Of a DNA stretch of 64,000 nucleotides, positions 27,494-34,547 are shown in pieces. The notes beneath the pieces were generated by a model. It was not told the origin of the DNA. It saw nothing but the letters and a program-made list of their open reading frames with translations, and searched no databases. The stretch comes from Haloplanus rubicundus. GTDB taxonomy: Archaea > Halobacteriota > Halobacteria > Halobacteriales > Haloferacaceae. Location of the stretch: positions 1,426,001 to 1,490,000 of the forward strand of contig NZ_CP031148.1 in assembly GCF_003342675.1 (NCBI RefSeq), written 5' to 3'. The position numbers and the translations under genes are program-made. Position 1 is the stretch's first letter; each line of letters begins with the position of its first letter.

Positions 27494-28321
27494 ATGTCCT
27501 TCAGTGACCGCGTGCATGGCCTCCGCCAGCCGGAGTACACCGGGGAGAATCGTTGTACGCCGTGTACGGTCGTCAATCTCGTCATCGCTGTCGTCGTCAG
27601 CGGCCTCGTAGCGACTGTCTTCCCGCCGGCGGCGGTCGCCGTGTTCGTCGTCTCCGTCGCCGCCATCTATCTCCGGGGCTATCTGGTTCCCGGGACGCCG
27701 ACGTTGACGAAACGCTACCTCCCCGATTCGGTGTTGAAGCTGTTCGACAAGTACGAGCCCCCCGAGCCGCCGGCCCTCGACGACGACGCCGACATCGAGG
27801 CGTTCCTGCTCGACGTGGAGGCGGTCGAGGAGTGCCGCGACGGGACGGACCTCTGTCTGACCGACGAGTTCGCTGAGGCGTGGTACGGCCGCATCGAGTC
27901 GCTTCGCGACCGGGACGACGACCGGGACAGCGTCGCCGTCCTGTTCGACGGACTCGACGTCGACCGCGACCGGGTCCGTATCGAATCCTACGGGGACGCG
28001 TACGACGCGTACATCGACGATACGCGGGTCGGGCAGTGGGAGTCCCGAGCGGCGTATCTGGCCGATATCGCCGCCGAAGCGGAGTTCCGCGAGCGCCATC
28101 CAGCGTGGGAGCGCCTCGGCTTCGACGAACGCACGGAAGTGCTCGGCGCGCTCCGCCTGTGGCTGGAGCGGTGTCCGGAGTGTGACGGGCCGGTGACGCT
28201 CGGCGAGGACACCGTCGAGTCGTGTTGCCGATCCATCGACGTCATCGCCGCCACCTGCGAGGACTGCGGTGCCCGGGTGTTCGAAGCGCAGTTCTCGCCG
28301 GAAGCGATGGCGGCGGGGTGA
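27494..28321 (+). CDS. Membrane protein with C-terminal zinc ribbon-like Cys cluster
   Basis: Encodes 275 residues. Two N-terminal membrane helices (about residues 24-62) follow a CTPC pair. The rest is soluble, acidic and helical, ending with RCPECDGP, VESCC and ATCEDCGARVF, a probable zinc ribbon. I do not recognise a named family, but the acidic bias and TATA-like AATTATCTATG upstream (about 27453) support a real gene. It lies 80 bp after the STT3-like gene in the same direction. Confidence 0.75.
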   Translation: MSFSDRVHGLRQPEYTGENRCTPCTVVNLVIAVVVSGLVATVFPPAAVAVFVVSVAAIYLRGYLVPGTPTLTKRYLPDSVLKLFDKYEPPEPPALDDDADIEAFLLDVEAVEECRDGTDLCLTDEFAEAWYGRIESLRDRDDDRDSVAVLFDGLDVDRDRVRIESYGDAYDAYIDDTRVGQWESRAAYLADIAAEAEFRERHPAWERLGFDERTEVLGALRLWLERCPECDGPVTLGEDTVESCCRSIDVIAATCEDCGARVFEAQFSPEAMAAG

Positions 28322-28580
28322 CCGGCGGACTGGTCGTGCTCATCAGCCAAGCGTCATGCCGAGCGCTGTCAGTAGCAGCGCCAATCGTTCTGATGATAGG
28401 ATGACACGACCACTGGGGGAGTGGTTTGGAAATAACTGTTAGGTTGCTGTTTTCAGATCTAGTAATCGAACCATCGGGATCCGACATCGTGTCGTGGGAC
28501 AACGCCTGACGGCCGTCTATACGGGTGATATCGAACAGGAAACGAATCGACGAGTCGGTCCCCCCCCTCGAACCAACTCC

Positions 28581-29210
28581 TCACTCGTCGTGTGCGTCGA
28601 GGATGCGCTGGAAGTAGGGCGTCATAACTCGGTGAGCCTGTTGATATTGCCGAGTATCGTGAAGTTCAACACCCAGTGTCCACCGCGCAGGTTCGGCCCC
28701 GAACCCCGACTGGCCTTCACGTGGTTTATCAGGGTAGGTCGGATCCTGTAGTGCCACGCGGAGTTCGAGCATCTGAGCGTGCATCATCGGTGTCCAGTAA
28801 TCTCCACCGACCTTGTGCCGGCGCCACCCCTCGGCCGTTAGTTCGGCGTATTTGGAATCCACTCCTGTAACAGAGGCGCGCTGTTCGAAGGCCTCTTTCA
28901 CCGGACTCCAGTCTACTCTGCCCAGCCGATCGTAATCAACTTCTCCGTCGACTCGGCATTCGTCTTCCAGATCATCCTTCGCCCACAGTGCATCTACTCG
29001 GGCTTTAGCTGCCTGATATGCCTCTTTGTCGTTCAGATGTGAGAACTGAAGTGCGTCCACAGCGGCAAACGCTTCAATCGCATCCTCACGATTCCGACGG
29101 TCGTGGTTGACGAAGCCTTGACCTAACTGATCAGCCATATACGACGCTGGTTGTTCTACGTTCGGGGGGAGGTATGGCTCCTCTGACCAGCTACTACGGC
29201 TTTCACTCAT
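28581..29210 (-). CDS. Hypothetical protein in AT-rich island
   Basis: Encodes 209 soluble, mainly helical residues with no recognised motif. Aromatic and charged stretches such as EGWRRHKVGGDYWTPMMHAQ are the most distinctive. The start at 29210 gives an acidic, Ser-rich N-terminus. Codon use and base composition are less GC-rich than the neighbours and the flanks are clearly AT-rich, so it may have been acquired. No partner gene suggests a function. Confidence 0.6.
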   Translation of the reverse strand: MSESRSSWSEEPYLPPNVEQPASYMADQLGQGFVNHDRRNREDAIEAFAAVDALQFSHLNDKEAYQAAKARVDALWAKDDLEDECRVDGEVDYDRLGRVDWSPVKEAFEQRASVTGVDSKYAELTAEGWRRHKVGGDYWTPMMHAQMLELRVALQDPTYPDKPREGQSGFGAEPARWTLGVELHDTRQYQQAHRVMTPYFQRILDAHDE

Positions 29211-29422
29211 TGTTCAGCCTATGTTGGATTCCCAGTTGGAATAAGCATTGCTTTGGGAATATCGTTTCAGATAATTAGTGTTGGTTGATTTTGAAGAAGA
29301 GAATATGTGCTTTCCAGGCCCAGAATCCACAATATTTATCTTTTCAGCTAGTTCATTCATGCTATTATTTGAGCGCATTCATCAAATAGTATGTACGTTA
29401 ACTATGATTTATCACATTACTG

Positions 29423-29959
29423 TTATAATAATTGCTGCAGATACAACCACCGCCGCGACCAGAATTGATAGAGCGTCGACACGGCGATGACGACGAGGAA
29501 GAAGCTCGCCCACAGGAGTGGGTCGACGGTCGAGATTAGCGGCGTGTCGGTAGACGCGAGTACGATGCTGAGCAACGAAATCGTCCCGATTGCCCGGTAG
29601 TAGGTTGCCCACGTGACACCGTATCGGGTGACGACCTCCATGTACAGATCGACCTGCCGCGCGGATTTGCGGAGGAGGATCGTCTTTCGGTCGCTGTCGT
29701 AGTCGACGATCCCCGCGTCGTCGAGTTTGGGGAGGTGCGTCTGGTGGAGGGAGACGTAGACGCTATCGCGGATGTTGCTCGGCGGGGGTGATTCGTTCGT
29801 CTCGATTTCGGCGATGTGTTCCGCGAGGTCGCGAAGCGATACCTCCCGCCCCCGATCCTGAAGACACTTGATGACGTTTCTCCGCCGGTCGTTTCGGAGA
29901 ATGTCGTGGATGTCCGTTTCGGGAAGTACGTCGTCCGTCTGGAGTAGTCCGATGTTCAT
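29423..29959 (-). CDS. Membrane-anchored winged-helix regulator (DUF7344-like)
   Basis: Encodes 178 residues. The N-terminal about 105 residues form a winged helix: DIHDILRNDRRRNVIKCL, SLRDLAEHIAE, then SVYVSLHQTHLPKLDDAG and a wing. The C-terminal end has two membrane helices (TWATYYRAIGTISLLSIVLA and LLWASFFLVVIAVSTLY), which would tether it to the membrane. Start 29959 (MNIGLLQTDDVL) avoids nine extra residues in a longer frame. It is divergent from the SipW-substrate gene cluster, making it the best local candidate for its regulator. Confidence 0.8.
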   Translation of the reverse strand: MNIGLLQTDDVLPETDIHDILRNDRRRNVIKCLQDRGREVSLRDLAEHIAEIETNESPPPSNIRDSVYVSLHQTHLPKLDDAGIVDYDSDRKTILLRKSARQVDLYMEVVTRYGVTWATYYRAIGTISLLSIVLASTDTPLISTVDPLLWASFFLVVIAVSTLYQFWSRRWLYLQQLL

Positions 29960-30279
29960 GTGTAGCGACCGGGTCGACCACAACAACAGGACAAAAGAGC
30001 ATAGTTATCAGGAGCTTTCTCCGCGGACGGCCGAGCCTGAACACGCGGATAACAGCCAGTTAGCTGGTCTGGTCGGTCCGGATATTTCGGAGTTTCAGGC
30101 CGTCTCTGTGGTTAATGTATAATTAAGGCGCGAGCGCTACGCGCGCGCGAATGCCTCGTCGTGCCGTGTCATCCGGGCCGCTAGGGTAATGGGTCCTTTC
30201 CCCCGCTTAGTCCGACGTTATGTGAGAGAATTGGTGATTAGCTATGGGGGTAGATGTGTTGGATAGCAGTGTCGGCACA
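29960..30279. promoter_or_regulatory. Control region of the SipW-substrate cluster
   Basis: A 320-bp gap between the divergent HTH regulator and the first SipW-type substrate. The best plus-strand TATA is TATAATTAA at 30118-30126, predicting a start near 30150 and a leader of roughly 190-200 nt. It is followed by an alternating GC run (30127-30150) that could form secondary structure. The leader ends in the structured element described at 30280-30334. Confidence 0.5.
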
Positions 30280-30334
30280 CCCACGCTGGTCACGACGACG
30301 GTTCGACTCCGTCGGTGGGCATCCCCTCACGGGG
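30280..30334 (+). promoter_or_regulatory. T-loop hairpin leader element, copy 1
   Basis: An outer 5-bp stem CCCAC/GTGGG (30280-30284 with 30315-30319) encloses a 6-bp stem CGACGG/CCGTCG (30296-30301 with 30309-30314) whose 7-nt loop TTCGACT matches the tRNA T-loop consensus. A second hairpin, CCCC-TCAC-GGGG, follows at 30323-30334, 10 nt before the ATG. No acceptor, D or anticodon arm is present, so it is not a tRNA. Two relatives precede the next two paralogous genes. Confidence 0.6.
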
Positions 30335-30344
30335 GGAACACACC

Positions 30345-31346
30345 ATGACGGACGAACGATTCGACATTTCGCGGCGGAAGGCATTGGCTGCTCTCGGCAC
30401 CATCGGCGTCGCCTCGGCGGGCGCCGGACTGGGCACGAGCGCGTACTTCTCCGATCAGGAGACGTTCGAGAACAACCAGCTGACGGCCGGCACCCTCGAT
30501 ATGGGCGTGTCGTACTCGGCGCATTACTCGGACTGGAGCGACGACGAGGGCGAGGGCGTCGATGTCAACATGTGGGACGGTCCCGCGAACACGACGGGTA
30601 CCGCGAACGATCTCACGGACGGCTACACCGGCCTGCCGGCGAACGACGCCTGGCTCATCGAGGTCGACGATCCGGCGCAGTTCCTCGAAAACACGGAAAC
30701 CCAGTCGTACAACGCGGACACGGAACTCGTCTGTGAGGCCGGCGAAGCGATCTCGCAAGCCGACGACGCTCCCAAGCCCGTCATCGAGCTGGGCGACGTG
30801 AAGCCGGGTGACTTCGGCGAGGTTACGTTCAACTTCATCCTGTGTGATAACCCCGGGTACGTCTGGCTGAACGGCGGCCTCGTCAGTGAGAGCGAGAACG
30901 GCGTAACCGAACCCGAAGCCGACGACCCGGACGAGATGGCCGGAGTCGTCGAACTCCTCGACGTCGTCAAGGCGGCTGTCTGGATCGACAACGGCAACAA
31001 CTACCAGGACGGCGACGAGATGATTCCCTCCTCCTACACCGGATCGCTCCGCGACGTGCTGGGCATGATCGAGGGCTCCAACGGGACGCCGCTCCCCGGC
31101 AACATGAACGCCGAAGCGGGCGGCGGGACCGGCGAACAGGGTTGCTTCTCCGCCGACGAAGAACACTCCATCGCGTTCGCGTGGTGGGTGCCGGTCGACC
31201 ACGGCAACGAAATCCAGTCCGACAGCGCGACCTTCGACCTGGGTCTCTACACCGAGCAGTGCCGCCACAACGACGGTAGCGGCCTGAACAACGAGGGCCT
31301 CGAAGACGAGGTCGACGACGACGAGGAAGACAACAACGGGACGTAA
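30345..31346 (+). CDS. SipW-type signal, TasA/CalY-like secreted protein
   Basis: Encodes 333 residues, extremely acidic. The N-terminus (FDISRRKALAALGTIGVAS then GTSAYFSDQETFENN) is the SipW-dependent signal segment seen in TasA/CalY-type proteins, preceded by a twin Arg. The mature part is beta-rich with the scaffold blocks VKPGDFGEVTFNFILCDNPG, ESENGVTEPE and EIQSDSATFDLGLYTEQCRH, and an acidic tail. Start 30345 (MTDERFDIS) follows the leader element. The expected fate is export, cleavage by the SipW-like peptidase at 34548 and assembly at the cell surface. Confidence 0.85.
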   Translation: MTDERFDISRRKALAALGTIGVASAGAGLGTSAYFSDQETFENNQLTAGTLDMGVSYSAHYSDWSDDEGEGVDVNMWDGPANTTGTANDLTDGYTGLPANDAWLIEVDDPAQFLENTETQSYNADTELVCEAGEAISQADDAPKPVIELGDVKPGDFGEVTFNFILCDNPGYVWLNGGLVSESENGVTEPEADDPDEMAGVVELLDVVKAAVWIDNGNNYQDGDEMIPSSYTGSLRDVLGMIEGSNGTPLPGNMNAEAGGGTGEQGCFSADEEHSIAFAWWVPVDHGNEIQSDSATFDLGLYTEQCRHNDGSGLNNEGLEDEVDDDEEDNNGT

Positions 31347-31358
31347 CGGCGCGACCGA

Positions 31359-31428
31359 CCCACTCGGAGACGGCGTTTCCGACGCCGACGGCGGTTCGAC
31401 TCCGCCGGTGGGCATCCCCTGGATGGGG
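31359..31428 (+). promoter_or_regulatory. T-loop hairpin leader element, copy 2
   Basis: Same architecture as copy 1. The outer stem CCCAC/GTGGG is at 31359-31363 with 31408-31412. The inner stem CGGCGG/CCGCCG (31389-31394 with 31402-31407) differs from copy 1 by a compensated A-T to G-C pair, with the identical loop TTCGACT. An extra hairpin CGGCGT-TTCCG-ACGCCG (31371-31387) fills the variable arm, and CCCC-TGGAT-GGGG (31416-31428) follows. It lies in the gap between the first two substrate genes, 42 nt before the ATG. Confidence 0.6.
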
Positions 31429-31470
31429 AGCGAGGCCGCCTCACGGTGGTCAATCGGAGGATACCAAACC

Positions 31471-33348
31471 ATGTCAAACGATTTCGAACTCTCACGGCGG
31501 AAGGCGCTCGCCGCGCTCGGCAGCATCGGCGTGGCATCGGCTGGGGCCGGACTCGGTACGTCCGCGTACTTCAGCGATCAGGAAACGTTCGAGAACAACC
31601 GGCTCGTGGCGGGCGAGCTGGACCTCAAGATGGACTGGGAGGAGCACTACTCCGACTGGTCGGCGGACGAGAACGATATCCGCGACGGTGAAGGCGAATT
31701 CGAAGTGCGGATGGAAGCCCCGGACAACCCCAGTGGATACCGGGAGTTCCCGCCGGGAGCGTCAGAGCCCTTGATCTGGGTTCCTGAACCGTCCGTGGAC
31801 GACTTCATGGACAATACGTCTATCGAGGGATACCCCGACGCAGACAACGACGGTATCACGGAATTCCCGATAGAAGAAATGAACGGGCGGGCACCGTGCG
31901 ACTACCTCGCTGATGTGGGTAACGACGATGAGGGCTTAGACCCGGACAGCGACGAACTGGGCCGGACGGATACCGACGACACGCGACTTGACGACGGCTC
32001 CCCGGCGCCGCTGATCAATCTGCAGGACGTAAAACCGGGCGACTTCGGGGAGATCACGTTCAGTACCCATCTCTGTGACAACCCCGGCTACCTCTGGATG
32101 AACATGCCGGGCGGTCTTGAGGCGAGCGAAAACGGCGTCACTGAACCCGAAGAGGACGACCCGGACGAGGGAGAGGGTGTTGAACTCGTCGAGAAGATTC
32201 AGACCGCCCTCTGGTACGATAACAACTGTGACAATCTCATCACGTGTGAAGAGAAAATCGACGTGATGGTCGTGGCCGATACGTCCGGGAGCATCGGAGG
32301 TAACCTCGACAACGGTATTCCGGGTGAGGATGTCGACATTCTAGCCAACGCAGCCAATACCTTCTTCACCGAGCTTGAAGCACGAACGACTACTGATGAA
32401 GTCCGGGCAGGGTTACTGACATTCAACGGACCGAGTGATGCTGGTGAAGATGATCCGACGGTGTTCAATAGGCCCGCTCTCCGCGCTGGCCTAGGCCCAC
32501 TCGATCAGTTCGATGTTGACAGCGACGGAAGCCCCGACCTCAGAGAATTCTTACCCACTAGAGGGAGCGGTAACACGCCCACGCCCCACGCGCTGGATCT
32601 GGCTCGGAAGGTTCTCAACGATCAGGGTCGACCGGATGCGAAACAAGTTATCGTCCTCGCCACCGACGACAATCCGGATTACGTCGGTGGCGACTCTCCC
32701 ACCATCCCGTACACCGTTACGGAAGGTGAAGGAAGCCCACTTCCGGCAGGACCGAGCTACACGTCAGAGGTCTACGCTGGCAACAGTGATGGATTCAGTT
32801 CTACCACGGAACAAGATGAGACTGCGGATGCAGCTGAAAGCGTCCAACAAGATGGAATAGAAATCCGGGTCGCTGGGATCGGCGTGGATGATCTCGTCCT
32901 CCTGAGAGACCGTGTCGCTGGAGATGATGGTGACCAAACTATGGCACAGCCGGACTTCTTCGACGAGGCCACGATTGACAACGTCGTGACAGTTGCTGAA
33001 GGAATAGTGCAAGACATTGTCGGAGGAACTGGGCGCTGTGACGAAGTCATCTTTACAGGAAGCCTCGGCGAACTCGAAAACGCCCTCACCGCCAACGGTG
33101 GTCGCGGAATTCCGCTCGATGGGGATCGCGGAACCCAGTTCGACGAACTGAACGGGGACGAAAACGACGAGAATCGGGAGTGCTTCCTGGCCTCCGGTAC
33201 CAACTGCTTCGGCCTCGCCTGGTGGCTCCCCGAGAACCACGGCAACGAGGTCCAGTCCGATTCGGTCCGCTTCGACCTCGGCTTCTACACCGAGCAGTGC
33301 CGCCACAACGACGGCAGCGGCATGAACAACGAGAACGTCGACGCCTGA
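31471..33348 (+). CDS. TasA-like secreted protein with inserted VWA domain
   Basis: Encodes 625 residues. The signal segment (FELSRRKALAALGSIGVAS, GTSAYFSDQETFENN) and the scaffold ends match the protein at 30345-31346. Within it, at about residues 262-523, is a von Willebrand factor A domain with the MIDAS start VMVVADTSGSIGG (Asp270) and the later blocks VRAGLLTFNG and VIVLATDDNPD. The scaffold resumes at DEVIFTGSLGELENAL and ends HGNEVQSDSVRFDLGF. The insert looks less GC-rich than the flanks. GGAGG at 31456-31460 precedes ATG 31471. Likely a metal-dependent adhesive variant of the surface protein. Confidence 0.85.
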   Translation: MSNDFELSRRKALAALGSIGVASAGAGLGTSAYFSDQETFENNRLVAGELDLKMDWEEHYSDWSADENDIRDGEGEFEVRMEAPDNPSGYREFPPGASEPLIWVPEPSVDDFMDNTSIEGYPDADNDGITEFPIEEMNGRAPCDYLADVGNDDEGLDPDSDELGRTDTDDTRLDDGSPAPLINLQDVKPGDFGEITFSTHLCDNPGYLWMNMPGGLEASENGVTEPEEDDPDEGEGVELVEKIQTALWYDNNCDNLITCEEKIDVMVVADTSGSIGGNLDNGIPGEDVDILANAANTFFTELEARTTTDEVRAGLLTFNGPSDAGEDDPTVFNRPALRAGLGPLDQFDVDSDGSPDLREFLPTRGSGNTPTPHALDLARKVLNDQGRPDAKQVIVLATDDNPDYVGGDSPTIPYTVTEGEGSPLPAGPSYTSEVYAGNSDGFSSTTEQDETADAAESVQQDGIEIRVAGIGVDDLVLLRDRVAGDDGDQTMAQPDFFDEATIDNVVTVAEGIVQDIVGGTGRCDEVIFTGSLGELENALTANGGRGIPLDGDRGTQFDELNGDENDENRECFLASGTNCFGLAWWLPENHGNEVQSDSVRFDLGFYTEQCRHNDGSGMNNENVDA

Positions 33349-33374
33349 TCGCAGACGGCTCGCTCCCCACCCTA

Positions 33375-33442
33375 CCCACGCTGGTGCCGGACGTTCCGGG
33401 TTACGCCGGACGCCCCTACGACGGTTCGATTCCGTCGGTGGG
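33375..33442 (+). promoter_or_regulatory. T-loop hairpin leader element, copy 3
   Basis: The outer stem CCCAC/GTGGG is at 33375-33379 with 33438-33442. The inner stem CGACGG/CCGTCG is at 33419-33424 with 33432-33437, and the loop TTCGATT again fits the T-loop consensus. The sequence after CCCAC (GCTGGT) is shared with copy 1. A small hairpin CCGGA-CGT-TCCGG (33387-33399) occupies the variable arm. GTGGG ends only 5 nt before the ATG at 33448, so the stem could mask the ribosome-binding region. Confidence 0.6.
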
Positions 33443-33447
33443 CCTAC

Positions 33448-34233
33448 ATGCCGCTCGATTCGCTCACTCGACGACGGATTCTCGCCGCGGCCGGGAGCGT
33501 CGGGGCTCTCTACCTTGGCGTGGATCGCGCCGGTGCCGCCCTCGGCTACGAACCGGTCGATCTGAACCAACGGGCGGTGAACGGCACGTACGCGCGCACG
33601 AACGAGTTCACACAGGCGCCGCCACGGATCGCCCTCTCGTGGCGCGAAATCGTGAACGGCGAGAGACAGGAAGACACGGGGCTCACGACGGACGCGGAGG
33701 GCGAGACGGGCGACGTGGGACTGGTCGTCGACGAGGCGGTGATGCCGGGCGACAGTGGATCGGTGACGATGCGGGCCGAGTTGCTCGAGCGCGACACGCC
33801 GACCGTCGATTCCGTCGCGCTCTATCTCCTCCTTCGGCTCTCCGATACGGCGGAAAACGGCGTGAACGAACCCGAGTTGGACGCCGGAGATTCTCCGGGC
33901 GAAGACGGCGGGGAGCTGCAGGATCACACGGAGATTTCCGTCTGGATCGACGAGGGAATCTTCACCGGGAACGGCGAACTGGAGGAGCTACCGGTCATCG
34001 GGGACAACACCGTCGCGGAGGGCACTCTCGCAGAGGTCGCCGATCCGGATCCGAAAGGGACTGGGGACGGCGAGTATCGGATCAGGATCGACGGGACCGA
34101 CTGTTTCTCGCCGGGCGACGAAGTGTACGTCTCCTTCGAGTGGCGGATTCCTGACACCGTCGGGAACATCATCCAGAGCGATTCGGCCACCTTCCAGGTT
34201 GCCTTCGATCCGCGGCCGTGCACGGAGGGGTAA
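33448..34233 (+). CDS. SipW-cluster secreted protein, TasA-like scaffold
   Basis: Encodes 261 residues. The signal is shorter and Tat-like (LTRRRILAAAGSVGALYLG) and lacks the clear AYFSD block. The mature scaffold shares blocks with the two upstream proteins: MPGDSGSVTM, ENGVNEPELDAGDSPGE, ISVWIDEGIF, and the ending GNIIQSDSATFQVAFDPRPC. The third gene of the array, it has leader element copy 3 directly before its ATG. Probably a minor or capping subunit, but its role is inferred from synteny and sequence resemblance. Confidence 0.8.
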   Translation: MPLDSLTRRRILAAAGSVGALYLGVDRAGAALGYEPVDLNQRAVNGTYARTNEFTQAPPRIALSWREIVNGERQEDTGLTTDAEGETGDVGLVVDEAVMPGDSGSVTMRAELLERDTPTVDSVALYLLLRLSDTAENGVNEPELDAGDSPGEDGGELQDHTEISVWIDEGIFTGNGELEELPVIGDNTVAEGTLAEVADPDPKGTGDGEYRIRIDGTDCFSPGDEVYVSFEWRIPDTVGNIIQSDSATFQVAFDPRPCTEG

Positions 34234-34547
34234 CCAATGCCTAAACGGGTCATTAATCGGACGTTAGGCAGTCGATTAACGGCCACGTATACCGGTTCAG
34301 GCCGGCGATTTGTGGATTTTTCGCCTGCGGATATCGAAACGGCGGCACCCGCCGTTCAGACCCGGCTTCAGGATCGCCTTACCTTCTGCCCTGTCCTGTC
34401 AAAGCGACGGATAACTAAGGCCGTTAGAAGGCTCGTTAGTGGTGATGGACGCAACGGGGGAGATCGACGAGTGGCCGAGTCATACGGGGGACTGGCTGTG
34501 ACGATAGCCGACTCTCGTCGGGTGGCTGTTCCCACGCGGAGCCGGAG
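34234..34547. other. Gap between substrate array and sipW gene
   Basis: A 314-bp gap with no convincing gene. It contains a possible hairpin GGCGA...TCGCC with a T-run (about 34306-34333), a strong terminator-like hairpin (34338-34356) and an AT-richer stretch GGATAACTAAGGCCG near 34411-34425 that could be the promoter of the sipW operon. This suggests the array 30345-34233 and the operon 34548-39158 are separate transcripts. Confidence 0.4.
34338..34356 (+). terminator. Hairpin AACGGCGG-CAC-CCGCCGTT
   Basis: Perfect 8-bp stem with a 3-nt loop, about 105 bp after the third substrate gene. No T-tract follows directly, but a TTTTT run lies just upstream (around 34317). Probable transcript end of the substrate array. 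Confidence 0.4.

Noticed and set aside
28242-28502. An 86-codon minus-strand frame over the 3' end of the zinc-ribbon gene
   Set aside because: The C-terminal half is a shadow of the confident gene and the rest has no recognisable family.
29278-29490. A 70-codon frame in the AT-rich gap
   Set aside because: Runs into the 3' end of the confident HTH gene on the other strand and has no motif.
30280-30320. A tRNA gene ending in GGTTCGACTCCGTCGGTGGGC
   Set aside because: The T-arm is convincing, but no matching acceptor 5' strand (GCCCACC), D-arm or anticodon arm occurs upstream, and the same element recurs before two other genes.
31359-33442. Integrative-element att sites formed by repeated tRNA 3' ends
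   Set aside because: The segments between copies contain only one paralogous surface gene each and no integrase, and the stem variation is compensatory. A leader RNA fits better, though a search for the matching tRNA would settle it.
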